DNA of 64,000 nucleotides. It comes from Phreatobacter oligotrophus. Its GTDB lineage: Bacteria > Pseudomonadota > Alphaproteobacteria > Rhizobiales > Phreatobacteraceae. Below are positions 1-8,556 of this stretch, piece after piece (position 1 is the stretch's first letter; each line of letters starts with the position of its first letter). The notes below the pieces were generated by a model, which worked only from the letters and a program-made list of their open reading frames with translations, did no database searches and was not told the origin of the DNA. The position numbers and the translations under genes are program-made. The stretch covers positions 558,001 to 622,000 of the forward strand of contig NZ_PZZL01000001.1 in assembly GCF_003046185.1 (NCBI RefSeq), read 5' to 3'.

Positions 1-54
1 GCGCCGGCATCACCGTCGCCGGCCCCCGGAATGTCCATCCTCGACGGACGCTGA
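1..54 (+). CDS. 3' end of an upstream phage gene (partial)
   Basis: Reading frame 1 from the window edge gives 17 residues ending ILDGR and a TGA at 52-54, 16 bases before the terminase start. In this type of phage the gene before the large terminase is often the small terminase subunit. Too little is visible to say so here. The fragment is rich in Ala, Pro and Ser. Confidence 0.45.
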   Translation, partial: APASPSPAPGMSILDGR

Positions 55-70
55 CCGGGGAGGGCATGCC

Positions 71-1639
71 ATGAGCGATCCCTTCGCCACGCTGTTTCCC
101 TCCATCGAGGCGATCTCGCCGGCGGATCTCGTCGCGGCAATGCAGAACCGATGGTGGAGGCTCACCAACCTCTACTGGATCCAGAACAAGGATGGCGTCG
201 CGGTCCGCTTCAACCCCAACGAGGCGCAGCGCAAGTTCCTGTTGGAAATGTGGTACCGCAACGTGGTGCCGAAGGCCCGTCAACGCGGGTTCTCGACCCT
301 CATCCAGATCCTGATGCTCGATACCTGCCTGTTCAAGCCGGGCACGATGTCGGCCGTCATCGCCCAGGACGAGGACACCGCGAAGCAGATCCGGAACACC
401 AAGATCAAGTTCGCATGGGAGCGGCTGCCGGCCTTCGTGAAGGAAATGGTCCCGCTCACCACCGACAACATCACCGAGCTGGTGTGGGCGAACGGTTCCA
501 CCATGCTCCTCGCCACGTCCGTCCGCGGCGGCACCGTCCACTTCCTCCATATCTCCGAGCTCGGCAAGATCGTGCAGGCCTCGCCCCTCAAGGTGGAGGA
601 GATCCAGCAGGGCTCCATCCCCGCGGTGCCGCCAACCGGCATCCTCGTGATCGAGAGCACGGTCGAAGGGCCGCACGGCCTGTTCGCCGACTTCTGCCGC
701 ACCGCCCAGGCGAACGCTGACGCCAAGCGCGAGCTGACCCCGCTCGACTTCAAGCTGCACTTCGCCTCGTGGTGGGACGCCCCGGAATATCGGCTCGACC
801 CGCGCCTGCAGGTGATCTCTCCGCAGATGAACGCCTATTTCGAGCGCGTCGAGGCGAAGATCGGCCGGCCGATCGATCCGTGGTCGCGCGCCTGGTACGC
901 CAAGACGCTCGAATCCACCTTCTCCGGTGGCCAGGACAAGATGAAGCGGCAGTACCCCTCGTTCCTCGAAGAGGCGTTCGAGGTGTCGGCCGATGGTCTG
1001 TGGTTGTCCGAACCCATGGCGCGGGCACGCCGTGACGGCCGCATCGGGAAGGTGCCGCTCCTGCCCGGCTATCCGGTCAACACCTTTTGGGACATCGGCA
1101 CCGACGATGCGACGTCCATCTGGCTGCATCAGCGCGTCAACATGATGGACAACTTCGTCGGCTACATCGAGGGCAGCGGCGAGCCGCCCAGCTACTATGT
1201 GCGCGGGCTGGAAGACATCAGGGCCCAGCGGCATTTCGTATGGGGCAAGCACTTCCTGCCGCACGATGGTTCTGCCCGCCGCATCAATGCCGAGGTGCTG
1301 AAAACCTACGCCGACATGATCCGCGATCTCGGTTTCAGCAATGTCGAGATCGTGCCGCGCACCACCGATCTCAACGCCGCCATCGATGGCATGCGCGAGG
1401 AGTTCACCCGGTACCAGTTCGATGAAGAGGCCTGCGCGGAGGGCATCAAGCACCTCGACGGCTTCTCGAAGGCCTGGAATGCGACGCAAGGCGTCTGGAC
1501 CGGCGGCATCATGAAGAACGGCCACCAGCATGCCGCCGACGCCCTGCGCCAGAAGAGCCAGGCGGAGCAGGCCGGGCTCATCAACACCGGACCGTCGGCA
1601 CCGAGGCCGCGGCGACGTGCCTCGGCGATGGCCGCCTGA
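71..1639 (+). CDS. terL: phage terminase large subunit
   Basis: The 522-residue product is the ATP-driven DNA-packaging motor and nuclease that fills the procapsid. The ATPase part holds a Walker A-like KARQRGFST at residues 68-76 and an HISELG segment near 159-164 in the Walker B position. The C-terminal nuclease part shows FWDIGTDD (Asp341, Asp345) and a terminal HAADALR (Asp490), the usual RNase H-like acidic set. Length fits the family. The ATG start follows GGGGAGGG. It is followed at short distance by portal and capsid genes, the normal packaging order. It acts at the portal vertex. Confidence 0.93.
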   Translation: MSDPFATLFPSIEAISPADLVAAMQNRWWRLTNLYWIQNKDGVAVRFNPNEAQRKFLLEMWYRNVVPKARQRGFSTLIQILMLDTCLFKPGTMSAVIAQDEDTAKQIRNTKIKFAWERLPAFVKEMVPLTTDNITELVWANGSTMLLATSVRGGTVHFLHISELGKIVQASPLKVEEIQQGSIPAVPPTGILVIESTVEGPHGLFADFCRTAQANADAKRELTPLDFKLHFASWWDAPEYRLDPRLQVISPQMNAYFERVEAKIGRPIDPWSRAWYAKTLESTFSGGQDKMKRQYPSFLEEAFEVSADGLWLSEPMARARRDGRIGKVPLLPGYPVNTFWDIGTDDATSIWLHQRVNMMDNFVGYIEGSGEPPSYYVRGLEDIRAQRHFVWGKHFLPHDGSARRINAEVLKTYADMIRDLGFSNVEIVPRTTDLNAAIDGMREEFTRYQFDEEACAEGIKHLDGFSKAWNATQGVWTGGIMKNGHQHAADALRQKSQAEQAGLINTGPSAPRPRRRASAMAA

Positions 1640-1735
1640 CGCACACGATCGGGGGCAACTCGGCCGCGGCCAATTGTCGTAACAGGGGAAATCGCCTAGC
1701 CAAGGCTATTCGGAGCACTCATCAGAGGGCGTGCC

Positions 1736-2176
1736 TTGGCCGAGGTTGATATCTCCCGGTGGCACTTCCGCCGCCCGCACGGCATGTTCATGGCCATCGG
1801 GACGTGGTGCCAGCACGGTATCGGCGAGTGGCGCCGCTGCCTCGTCATCATGCGGCGCGGATCCTTCGGCAGCGACGATCTGCGGATCTTCGTCGTGCAT
1901 GATGACGTCGACCTGCCGACCTATGCCGTGGATCTCGCCGGCATGGGCGACAAGCAGCTGGCATGGACGCTTGCCGGCAAGGCCTGTGAGCAGCTCGACA
2001 TCGAGGACAACGCCGCCAACCGCGTCGCGATCCTCACCATCATCAACGACAATATGTACGAGCTCGTGATGATGCCCCCCGCGCCGAAGCGCGACCAAGT
2101 CGTGTTCGGGGACGTCGTCATGAAGGAGAGGGAGTCGGGCCGCATCATCGAAAGAGAGATGCGAACCGATGTTTGA
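1736..2176 (+). CDS. hypothetical phage protein
   Basis: A 146-residue protein I do not recognise. It lies between the terminase and portal genes and overlaps the portal start by 8 bases, so translation of the two is probably coupled. The start is a TTG preceded by AGAGGG; no better in-frame start fits. The middle (residues about 45-110) reads like a globular alpha/beta domain and the C-terminus is charged. A possible weak promoter with a TAGCC/GGCTA inverted repeat lies just upstream in the 96-base gap. Its place suggests a packaging or head-assembly accessory, but nothing in the sequence proves it. Confidence 0.75.
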   Translation: MAEVDISRWHFRRPHGMFMAIGTWCQHGIGEWRRCLVIMRRGSFGSDDLRIFVVHDDVDLPTYAVDLAGMGDKQLAWTLAGKACEQLDIEDNAANRVAILTIINDNMYELVMMPPAPKRDQVVFGDVVMKERESGRIIEREMRTDV

Positions 2177-4388
2177 CCTTCAGGCAACGGACGGAAGCGT
2201 TCGCCGCAAAGAATACGTCTCTCCGATCGCCCCAGGCGGCGAGGCCATCAAGGATCCGCCCGCCTCGCTCCTCGATGGTGATGCCGCGATCGAGCTGCAC
2301 GGCCGCCTTCTCGACCACTATCTGCGCGAGATCGACCGCCAGGCGGAGAACCGCCGCGAAATGGCGACGGACGAGGATTTCTACGACAACGAGCAGTGGA
2401 GCGACGACGACAAGGCGATCCTCGAAGCCCGCGGCCAGAAGGCCCTCGTCTATAACGTCACCGCGACCACGATCGATTGGGTGCTCGGCACCGAGCGGCG
2501 CGCCCGCTCCGACTTCAAGGTGCTGCCGCGCCGCAAGAAGGACGCCAAGCCCGCCGAGCGGAAAAGCGAGCTTCTGAAATACCTCTCGGACTGCAACGAC
2601 AGCCCGTTCCATTGGTCCCGCGCCTTCGCCGATGCGGTCAAGGTCGGCTGCGGCTGGATCGAGGACGCCATCCAAGACGGCACCGAGAACGAGCCCATCG
2701 TCACCCGCTACTGCAACTGGCGCGAGATGCTCGGCGACAGTTCGGCGAGCGAAATGGACTACAGCGATGGCCGCTACATTTTCCGGTCCAAATGGGTGGA
2801 CGTCGATGTGGCCTGCGCGATCTTCAAGAACCGCAAGGAGATCATCGAGTCGTCCGTCGATAACGTCGACCAGTTCGTGGAGCTAAGCCTCTACGGCGAT
2901 GGTCCGATGGATCAGAAGGAGATGGATCTCGACCGCGTCACCACCGGGCGCCGGAGCGACAACGCCATCGGCGGCTATCACCGCCGCCGCGTCCGGCTCA
3001 TCGAGTGCTGGTACCGCGCCCCGGCCGAGGTGCCGAAGATCTCCAAGGGCATGTTCGCCGGCGAGATCTACGACCCGCGCTCCCCTGGCCATCAGGAAGA
3101 GATTGCCGCCGGGGAAAGCGAGGTGGTGACCCGCACCACGATGCGCATGAATTGCGCGATCTTCACGACCTTCGGCATGCTGTGGATGGGCCCGAGCCCG
3201 TACCGGCACAATCGGTTCCCCTTCACCCCGGTGTGGGGCTTCCGCCGCGGCCGCAACGGGCTGCCCTACGGCATGATCCGCCGGATCCGCGACATTCAGG
3301 AGGACATCAACAAGCGCGCCTCTAAGGCGCTGCATATCCTCTCGACCAACAAGGTCATCATGGACGAGGGCGCCGTCGATGACATCGCCGCGTTCGAGGA
3401 AGAGATCGCCCGCCCCGATGCCGTCATCGTCAAGAAGGCGGGCAAGAACATCGACATCAACGCCGATCGCGACCTGTCGCAGTGGCACCTCGAGCTGATG
3501 AGCCGCTCGATCGCGATGGTTCAGCAGTCGTCCGGCGTGACCGACGAGCTGATGGGGCGCGGCACCAATGCCACGTCCGGCATTGCCATCCAGAGCCGGC
3601 AGGATCAGGGCCAGATGGCCACCTCCGGCCTGTTCGACAATCTGCGCTACGCCAAGCAGAAATCCGGCGAGAAGCAGTGCAGCCTCCTCGAACAGTTCAT
3701 GACGGAGCGCAAGGCGTTCCGGATCACGGACAAGCGCGGCAACCCGCAATACATCGAGGTCAATGACGAGCTGCCGGAAAACGACATCACCCGTTCGAAG
3801 GCCGACTTCACCATCACCGAGGCCGACTGGCGCGCCACGATCCGCCAGGCGCAGGCTGACGAGCTGTTCTCGCTCCTCGCCAAGCTGGCGCCCGGCGCGC
3901 CGCAGCTGGTGATGGTGGTGCTCGATCTCCTCATCGAGAGCATGGACATTCCGAACCGCGAGGAGATCGTGAAGCGGATCCGGCAGGCCACCGGCATGTC
4001 GGACCCCGATCAGGAAGAGCCGACGCCCGACGAAATGGCCCGCAAGCAGCTGCAGATGCAGCAGCAGCAGTTCACGATCCAGATGGCCCTCTCCGAGCTG
4101 AAGAAGAAGGAGGCCGAGATCCGGAAGCTCATCGCACAAGCGGCCGAGATCGAGGCCAAGGCCACCAACACCAAGGTGCAGAGCCAGCGCGTCGCCATGG
4201 ATGCCGCCGGCGCCGCCGTGGCCCAGCCCGGCATCACACATGTCGCCGACCACATTCTCGGCGAGAGCGGGTTCAAGTCCGTCACCGACCAGAAGAACGA
4301 AGCGCAGGAGGCGATGGCCATGGCCCAAGCCGCCCAAGCGCAAGCAGCGCCGCAACCCCAACCACCGCAGGGAGCCGTGAATGTCTAA
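2169..4388 (+). CDS. phage portal protein
   Basis: The 739-residue product is the probable portal, the dodecameric ring through which DNA enters and leaves the capsid. It resembles the P22-type portals of podoviruses in length and in its N-terminal region, which has an acidic FYDNEQWS segment near residue 71. A Gln-rich, helical C-terminal part (about residues 620-690, with QMQQQQF) fits the portal barrel region. Position directly after the terminase supports the call. It overlaps both the preceding gene and the following scaffold-like gene by 8 bases, which indicates a coupled head operon. Confidence 0.88.
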   Translation: MFDLQATDGSVRRKEYVSPIAPGGEAIKDPPASLLDGDAAIELHGRLLDHYLREIDRQAENRREMATDEDFYDNEQWSDDDKAILEARGQKALVYNVTATTIDWVLGTERRARSDFKVLPRRKKDAKPAERKSELLKYLSDCNDSPFHWSRAFADAVKVGCGWIEDAIQDGTENEPIVTRYCNWREMLGDSSASEMDYSDGRYIFRSKWVDVDVACAIFKNRKEIIESSVDNVDQFVELSLYGDGPMDQKEMDLDRVTTGRRSDNAIGGYHRRRVRLIECWYRAPAEVPKISKGMFAGEIYDPRSPGHQEEIAAGESEVVTRTTMRMNCAIFTTFGMLWMGPSPYRHNRFPFTPVWGFRRGRNGLPYGMIRRIRDIQEDINKRASKALHILSTNKVIMDEGAVDDIAAFEEEIARPDAVIVKKAGKNIDINADRDLSQWHLELMSRSIAMVQQSSGVTDELMGRGTNATSGIAIQSRQDQGQMATSGLFDNLRYAKQKSGEKQCSLLEQFMTERKAFRITDKRGNPQYIEVNDELPENDITRSKADFTITEADWRATIRQAQADELFSLLAKLAPGAPQLVMVVLDLLIESMDIPNREEIVKRIRQATGMSDPDQEEPTPDEMARKQLQMQQQQFTIQMALSELKKKEAEIRKLIAQAAEIEAKATNTKVQSQRVAMDAAGAAVAQPGITHVADHILGESGFKSVTDQKNEAQEAMAMAQAAQAQAAPQPQPPQGAVNV

Positions 4389-5271
4389 GTTCACCAAGGA
4401 CGAGATCGACCAGCTGACCGACGAGGAGCGCGAGGGCCTCGCCGAGCTGGAGGCCGAGGAGCGCGCCGAGAACGGCGAGGATGATGCCGAGGCCGACGCC
4501 GAAGGCGGCGGCGATGCCGATGCCGGCGCGGGATCCGACGCTGCAGCTGCCGAGGCCGCCGCGGCGAAGCCCGCCGCTGGCGACCCGCCGCCGGCGGAGC
4601 AGTCCAAGGACACCGCGGCTCCGCCGGCGGCCGCGCCGTTCCCGATCTATGAGATGCCCGCCGATTATGAGCGGCGGATCTCCACGCTCGAACAGCAGCG
4701 CACCGAGCTTGCCCGGCAGTTCGATGATGGCGATCTCACCGGCGCCGAGTTCCAGTCCAAGCTGTCGGCGCTGAATCGCGAGGAGACCGATCTGCGCGAG
4801 GCCAAGCTGCGCGCCGAGATCTCCTACGACACGCAGCTCGAAGGCTGGAAGCAGACGGCCACCGCCTTCATCCAAGCCAATCCGCAGTACGAGCCTGGCT
4901 CGCTCCTCTTCAAGATGCTGGATGAGGCGGTGCGCGGCCTGCAGAACAACTCCGAGCGGCCGTTCGACCCCGCCATCCTTCACCAGGCGCACCAGCAGGT
5001 GCAGGCCGAGCTAACCCGGTTCACCGGAGCGCCCCAGCAGGCCGCGGGTGCCCAGCCCGCGAAGGGCGCCCCGGCCGGCAAGACGCTTCCGCCGCCGCCG
5101 GCCATTCCTCCCTCGCTGGCCACGATCCCGGCCGCGGCGCTGGAAGACACCGGCCAGGGCAGCGAGTTCGCCCACCTCGACCGTCTCCTGCAGACGGATC
5201 CGCTGAAATACGAGCAGGCGCTGGCCAAGCTCACCGACGAGCAGCGCGAGCGCTACGAGCAGGGCGCGTAG
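4381..5271 (+). CDS. scaffold-like head assembly protein
   Basis: A 296-residue protein between portal and major capsid genes, the usual place of the scaffold that shapes the procapsid and then leaves it. The first 90 residues are very acidic and Ala-rich. Residues about 95-150 form a predicted coiled coil (DYERRISTLEQQRTELARQF onward). The C-terminal part is Pro/Ala-rich and then charged. It has no cysteine and no membrane segment. Low complexity and position are the main evidence; I see no catalytic motif, so a scaffold-protease fusion is unlikely. Starts with ATG inside the portal gene's end. Confidence 0.7.
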   Translation: MSKFTKDEIDQLTDEEREGLAELEAEERAENGEDDAEADAEGGGDADAGAGSDAAAAEAAAAKPAAGDPPPAEQSKDTAAPPAAAPFPIYEMPADYERRISTLEQQRTELARQFDDGDLTGAEFQSKLSALNREETDLREAKLRAEISYDTQLEGWKQTATAFIQANPQYEPGSLLFKMLDEAVRGLQNNSERPFDPAILHQAHQQVQAELTRFTGAPQQAAGAQPAKGAPAGKTLPPPPAIPPSLATIPAAALEDTGQGSEFAHLDRLLQTDPLKYEQALAKLTDEQRERYEQGA

Positions 5272-5290
5272 GGCGCAGGGGAGGGGGCTG

Positions 5291-5530
5291 GTGCTGATAC
5301 TGACATTGGAGCCCAACGAAGGTGTCCGGATCGGCGATGGTCCGGACACCGGCGCCGCCATCAAGGTGCTGGATCGGTCCGGCCGCAAGGTCCGGCTCGC
5401 CATCCTGACCCGGCTGCGCGTCGAGCGGGATTTCTTCGGGATCCACCCGCCCGCCTTCGCGCCCGGTCTATCCGGCGTTCGCCCGCGCCTCGGTGCGGAT
5501 AACGACGCCCTCAATTGCGCGGCCGGCTGA
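5291..5530 (+). CDS. CsrA-like RNA-binding regulator
   Basis: A 79-residue protein whose first 50 residues follow the CsrA/RsmA pattern: MLILT at the N-terminus, then an xRIGD turn, a KVLDRSGRKVRL beta-strand pair and VERD in the place of the CsrA VHRE segment. CsrA dimers bind GGA motifs in RNA hairpins and block or change translation. The C-terminal Arg equivalent to R44 is kept, but the Arg pair usually found at positions 6-7 is Leu-Glu, so RNA specificity may differ. About 18 residues longer than typical CsrA. GTG start after a GGGGAGGGGG tract. It sits directly before the capsid leader that presents AGGA. Confidence 0.72.
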   Translation: MLILTLEPNEGVRIGDGPDTGAAIKVLDRSGRKVRLAILTRLRVERDFFGIHPPAFAPGLSGVRPRLGADNDALNCAAG

Positions 5531-5543
5531 TTGCAGCTAAAAA
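5515..5543 (+). promoter_or_regulatory. late promoter 1 (major capsid)
   Basis: TTGCGC (5515-5520), 17 bases, then TAAAAA (5538-5543), inside the 3' end of the CsrA-like gene. A similar -35/-10 arrangement precedes the repeated leader elements at 10044 and 16325. The distance from the -10 to the leader element is longer here (16 bases) than at the other copies (9-10), so the exact -10 is less certain. Confidence 0.5.
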
Positions 5544-5559
5544 GGCCAAGCGAACACAG

Positions 5560-5596
5560 AGCGTAGGACGCGCTCCTGACAACAGGAGCCGCGTCC
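5560..5596 (+). promoter_or_regulatory. repeated leader element, copy 1: GGA motif plus SD-sequestering hairpin
   Basis: The 16-base element AGCGTAGGACGCGCTC (5560-5575) leads into a long hairpin. GGACGCG (5566-5572) pairs with CGCGTCC (5590-5596), CTCCT (5573-5577) pairs with AGGAG (5584-5588), the loop is GACAAC and one C is bulged. The AGGAG arm is the Shine-Dalgarno of the capsid gene, whose ATG follows at once. Alternatively GCGT/ACGC closes a small loop that exposes AGG. Same layout as copies at 10044, 16325 and 39822. Confidence 0.75.
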
Positions 5597-6697
5597 ATGG
5601 CTGGACCCACGAATATCCCTGTCGGTGACCCGAAGGCCGCCAAGCGGTGGTCTGGTACCCTTTTCCTCGAAGTCCTCCGCAAAGCGTACTTTGAACGCAA
5701 GTTCATCGGCGAGAGCCAGAACAGCCTCGTGCAGAAGCTGACCGATCTGGAATCGGCGGCCGGCGACACGATCTCGTTCGACGTCTCGGTGCAGCTGCGC
5801 GGCACGCCGACCTATGGCGATGATCGCGTCGAGGGCAAGGCGGAGAACCTGCGCTTCTTCACCGACACGATCAGCATCGACCAGATGCGCAAGACCGTGT
5901 CGTCTGGCGGTCGCATGACCCGCAAGCGCACGACCCACAATCTGCGCTCGATCGCCAAGGATCGCCTCTCCGACTATTGGGCGAAGTACCACGACGAGGC
6001 GATGTTCATCTACCTCTCGGGTGCCCGCGGCATCAACGAGGACTATTTCGAGCCGGCGTCGTGGGTTGGCTATGCCAACAACCCCATCCAGGCGCCCGAC
6101 TCGGCCCACCTCATGTACGGCGGCACGGCCACGGCCAAGGCCAACGTCACCACGGCCTCCACGATGTCGCGTGTCGTCATCGAGCGCGCCGCGGTGAAGG
6201 CGCAGATGATGCGCGCGGTGGACCCGACCAAGGCCAACATGATGCCGGTCATGATCAACGGCGAGTCGCACTACGTCTGCCTCATGTCTCCCTTCCAGGA
6301 GCATGACCTGCGGCAGGAGAGCGGCGTCACCGGCTGGCTTGAGGTGCAGAAGGCCGCCGCCCAGGCGGAGGGGCGCAACAACCCCATCTTCAAGGGCGGC
6401 CTCGGGATGATCAAGAACGTCGTCCTCCACGCCCACGAGTCGGTGATCCGCTTCAACGACTACGGCTCCGGCGCCAACCTCGCCGCCGCCCGCGCGCTCT
6501 TCCTCGGGCGTCAGGCCGGCGTCATTGCCTACGGTTCGAACAACGGCATGCGTTCCTTCTGGAACGAGGAGCCGAAGGACCACGGCAATGAGATGGAGGT
6601 CATGGCCGGCTTCATCGTCGGCCAGAAGAAGACCCGCTTCAACGGCGCGGACTTCGGCGTTCTCTCCATCGACACCTACGCGGCCAACCCGGGCTGA
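5597..6697 (+). CDS. major capsid protein, N4-gp56 family
   Basis: The 366-residue product is the probable HK97-fold capsid subunit of the N4-gp56 type. Supporting segments are the N-terminal WSGTLFLEVLRKAYFERKFIG region, DTISFDVSVQLRG, and the long central helix region RSIAKDRLSDYWAKYHDEAM. Length fits this family (about 350-420). Position after portal and scaffold supports it. Translation should start at the ATG right after the leader hairpin, which buries the AGGAG Shine-Dalgarno. Two GC-rich hairpins follow the gene. This should be the most abundant phage protein, so a dedicated promoter and controlled leader make sense. Confidence 0.92.
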   Translation: MAGPTNIPVGDPKAAKRWSGTLFLEVLRKAYFERKFIGESQNSLVQKLTDLESAAGDTISFDVSVQLRGTPTYGDDRVEGKAENLRFFTDTISIDQMRKTVSSGGRMTRKRTTHNLRSIAKDRLSDYWAKYHDEAMFIYLSGARGINEDYFEPASWVGYANNPIQAPDSAHLMYGGTATAKANVTTASTMSRVVIERAAVKAQMMRAVDPTKANMMPVMINGESHYVCLMSPFQEHDLRQESGVTGWLEVQKAAAQAEGRNNPIFKGGLGMIKNVVLHAHESVIRFNDYGSGANLAAARALFLGRQAGVIAYGSNNGMRSFWNEEPKDHGNEMEVMAGFIVGQKKTRFNGADFGVLSIDTYAANPG

Positions 6698-6746
6698 TCG
6701 CCCGGGATCCAGTGACGCATCAGAGCCCGGCTATCGAGCCGGGCTC
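6688..6746 (+). terminator. tandem hairpins at the 3' end of the capsid gene
   Basis: Two inverted repeats in a row: CCCGGGC/GCCCGGG (6688-6694, 6700-6706), overlapping the stop codon, and GAGCCCGGC/GCCGGGCTC (6723-6731, 6738-6746). Neither has a clear T tract, so they may only weaken read-through or protect the capsid mRNA. Confidence 0.4.
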
Positions 6747-6784
6747 GCATCCTCCCTCCCATCATCTTCGCCGAGGAGCCGTCC

Positions 6785-7249
6785 ATGGCCATCTTTCAGA
6801 GCGACCACGTCAAGGGCATCAAGGATGTCCCGTATCCCGCCGTTGCCGGCATGGTGTGCGCTGCACGCTTCGCCATGAGCGTTCCGGCCAACTTCGCCCT
6901 CAACGACATTTTCGAGCTGGCGGTGATCCCCGCCGGGTGCCGTGTGGTCGATATCGTCGCCTTCGACTGCGATGATCTCGACAGCAACGGCACGCCGACG
7001 CTGTCGCTCGATGTCGGCATCATGTCGGGCGAGGCCGGCGATCCGAACCAGTCCCGCACCTGCGGCGCCGAGTTCGTAGCCGGCGCCACCATCGGTCGCA
7101 CCGGTGGCGTCGTGGAGCCGTCGATCGTCACGGCCTTCCGCACCGGCCGCGCGAACATCCAGCGTGCCATCGGCGTGAAGGTGGCCGCTGCGGCGGCTAC
7201 GCCGCAGGCCGGCACCATCGGCCTGACCGTCCTGTACGCGGCCGAGTAA
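6785..7249 (+). CDS. putative head decoration or minor capsid protein
   Basis: A 154-residue protein directly after the capsid gene. It is rich in beta-strand patterns, e.g. FELAVIPAGCRVVDIVAFDCDD, and ends in hydrophobic TIGLTVLYAAE. Small beta-rich proteins at this place often decorate the head or act as cement. I recognise no catalytic motif, membrane segment or signal peptide. The start ATG follows a GAGGAG tract. The gene is separated from the capsid gene by two hairpins, so its level may be lower than that of the capsid. Function is inferred from position only. Confidence 0.65.
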   Translation: MAIFQSDHVKGIKDVPYPAVAGMVCAARFAMSVPANFALNDIFELAVIPAGCRVVDIVAFDCDDLDSNGTPTLSLDVGIMSGEAGDPNQSRTCGAEFVAGATIGRTGGVVEPSIVTAFRTGRANIQRAIGVKVAAAAATPQAGTIGLTVLYAAE

Positions 7250-7314
7250 GCCCGCGTTCAACCCGCCGCCGGCCTAGCGCCGGCGGCTCCCCTCTCTCAA
7301 GGACACGCGCCGCT

Positions 7315-7851
7315 ATGTCTCTCATCGAATGCACCCTCGGGGCCGCCACGCAGCACGTGAACGGCACCACCTATGACTTCTCGCGCGACCAGCACGGCCG
7401 CTATGTCGCCAGGGTCCTGAACCTTCTCGATCGCTCGCTATTCCTCGCGGTGACCCACTATCGCGAGGTGCCGGAGGTTCCGGAGGAGCCGAAGCCGAAG
7501 CGCGCCCGCGCCGCCACGACTGGCGAGCAGCAGCAGGGCGGCACCGGCGAGCAGCAGCCCCAGGGCGGCGCCGGCGCCACCGGCGAGCAGCAGCAGGGCG
7601 GCACCGGCGGGCAGCAGCCCCAGGGCGGCGCCGGCGCCACCGGCGAGCAGCAGCAGGGCGGCACCGGCGGGCAGCAGCCCCAGGGCGGCGCCGGCGGGCA
7701 GCAGCCCCAGGGCGGCGCCGGCGCCACCGGCGAGCAGCAAGGTGCCCCCAGCACGCCCGAAAGCGAGCACGGCGAGGCCAACGCCACCCCGCCCGCGACG
7801 AAGCCCAAGGGCCGCGGCGGTCGCAAGCCCAAGGCGAACCCCGAGGCCTGA
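7315..7851 (+). CDS. hypothetical protein with Gly/Gln-rich tandem repeats
   Basis: A 178-residue protein of two parts. Residues 1-60 look globular (MSLIECTLGAATQHVNGTTY, then a DRSLFLAVTHYREV strand-rich stretch). Residues about 70-145 are low-complexity GEQQQGGTGGQQPQGGAGAT repeats, and the tail is Lys/Gly-rich. The repeats come from near-perfect 60-base units in the DNA. Similar short structural proteins with repeat tails lie between capsid and adaptor genes in many podoviruses. The role is unknown; the repeat tail may be a flexible surface arm. ATG start, good codon use in the first part. Confidence 0.65.
   Translation: MSLIECTLGAATQHVNGTTYDFSRDQHGRYVARVLNLLDRSLFLAVTHYREVPEVPEEPKPKRARAATTGEQQQGGTGEQQPQGGAGATGEQQQGGTGGQQPQGGAGATGEQQQGGTGGQQPQGGAGGQQPQGGAGATGEQQGAPSTPESEHGEANATPPATKPKGRGGRKPKANPEA
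7521..7740 (+). repeat. 60-base direct tandem repeats within a structural gene
   Basis: Positions 7561-7620 and 7621-7680 are identical for all 60 bases, and the sequences on both sides are close or shortened copies. Each unit codes for 20 residues, so unit gain or loss keeps the frame. The length of this protein probably varies between related phages. Confidence 0.92.
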
Positions 7852-7854
7852 TCC

Positions 7855-8556
7855 ATGCTGTCCGGCGTGCAGATCCTCACCCGCGCCGGTGTCCTCCTGC
7901 AGGACGAGGACCACACGCGCTGGCCGCTGCCCGAGCTTGTCGAGTGGGTGAACGAGGCGGTTGACGCCATCCTCCTCGCCAAGCCGTCGGCGAAATCGAT
8001 GACCATTGCCATCCCGATGGTCGAAGGCACGCTGCAGAAGGTGCCGACATCGGGATCTCCGACCCCGCTGCGCCTGATCGGCGTGACGCGCAACGTGACG
8101 GTGAGCGGTCAGACGCGCATCGGCGGCCGGGCGATCCGGCCGGTGATCCGCTCTCTCCTCGACACCTCCGAACCGGACTGGCACGACCCCAAGCGCGTAC
8201 CGTTCCGCAAGGAGGTGCGGCAGTTCATCTTTGACGAGGAAAACCCCCTCGAATTCTACGTGTACCCGGGCAACACCGGTACCGGCGTGATCGAGGGCGT
8301 CGTCTCCTATCGCCCGCCGCTCCTGACCCCAAGCGCCGCACCCGATGACGTCGCGAGCTATGGCGGCGACGTCGGCCTCGACCAGATCTACTCGGGCGCC
8401 GTGGTCGACTATGTCGTCTATCGCGCCCAGCAGAAGGACGACTTCGCCGCCAATCAGGGCCGCGCCGCGATCCACTACCAGAATTTCGCGACCGCCATCG
8501 GCCTCAAGATCCAGGTCGAAGCCGCCACCAGTCCGAACCGGGATCGTAAGCGATGA
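7855..8556 (+). CDS. phage adaptor protein (DUF6682-like)
   Basis: A 233-residue protein resembling the DUF6682 group of podoviral adaptor proteins. The N-terminus has GVQILTRAGVLLQDEDHTRW followed by WVNEAVDAILLAKP, a pattern typical of these head-to-tail connector subunits. Residues about 110-150 hold REVRQFIFDEENPLEFYVYP. The C-terminus includes a helix with VVDYVVYRAQQKDDFAANQG. It probably docks under the portal and links head and tail. The stop overlaps the next start (ATGA), so the two adaptor-type genes are translationally coupled. Confidence 0.72.
   Translation: MLSGVQILTRAGVLLQDEDHTRWPLPELVEWVNEAVDAILLAKPSAKSMTIAIPMVEGTLQKVPTSGSPTPLRLIGVTRNVTVSGQTRIGGRAIRPVIRSLLDTSEPDWHDPKRVPFRKEVRQFIFDEENPLEFYVYPGNTGTGVIEGVVSYRPPLLTPSAAPDDVASYGGDVGLDQIYSGAVVDYVVYRAQQKDDFAANQGRAAIHYQNFATAIGLKIQVEAATSPNRDRKR

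Noticed and set aside
1674-1702. Promoter before the gene at 1736 (TTGTCG, 17 bases, TAGCCA)
   Set aside because: The -10 is poor and the upstream and downstream genes are close; too weak to list as a feature.
5560-5575. The 16-base repeated element as a promoter for a phage RNA polymerase
   Set aside because: Sigma-70-like -10 elements lie at a fitting distance upstream of at least three copies, no phage polymerase gene is seen, and compensated hairpin arms downstream point to RNA. It remains a weaker alternative.
7521-7740. Possible CRISPR array
   Set aside because: Units are contiguous 60-base coding repeats with no unique spacers.
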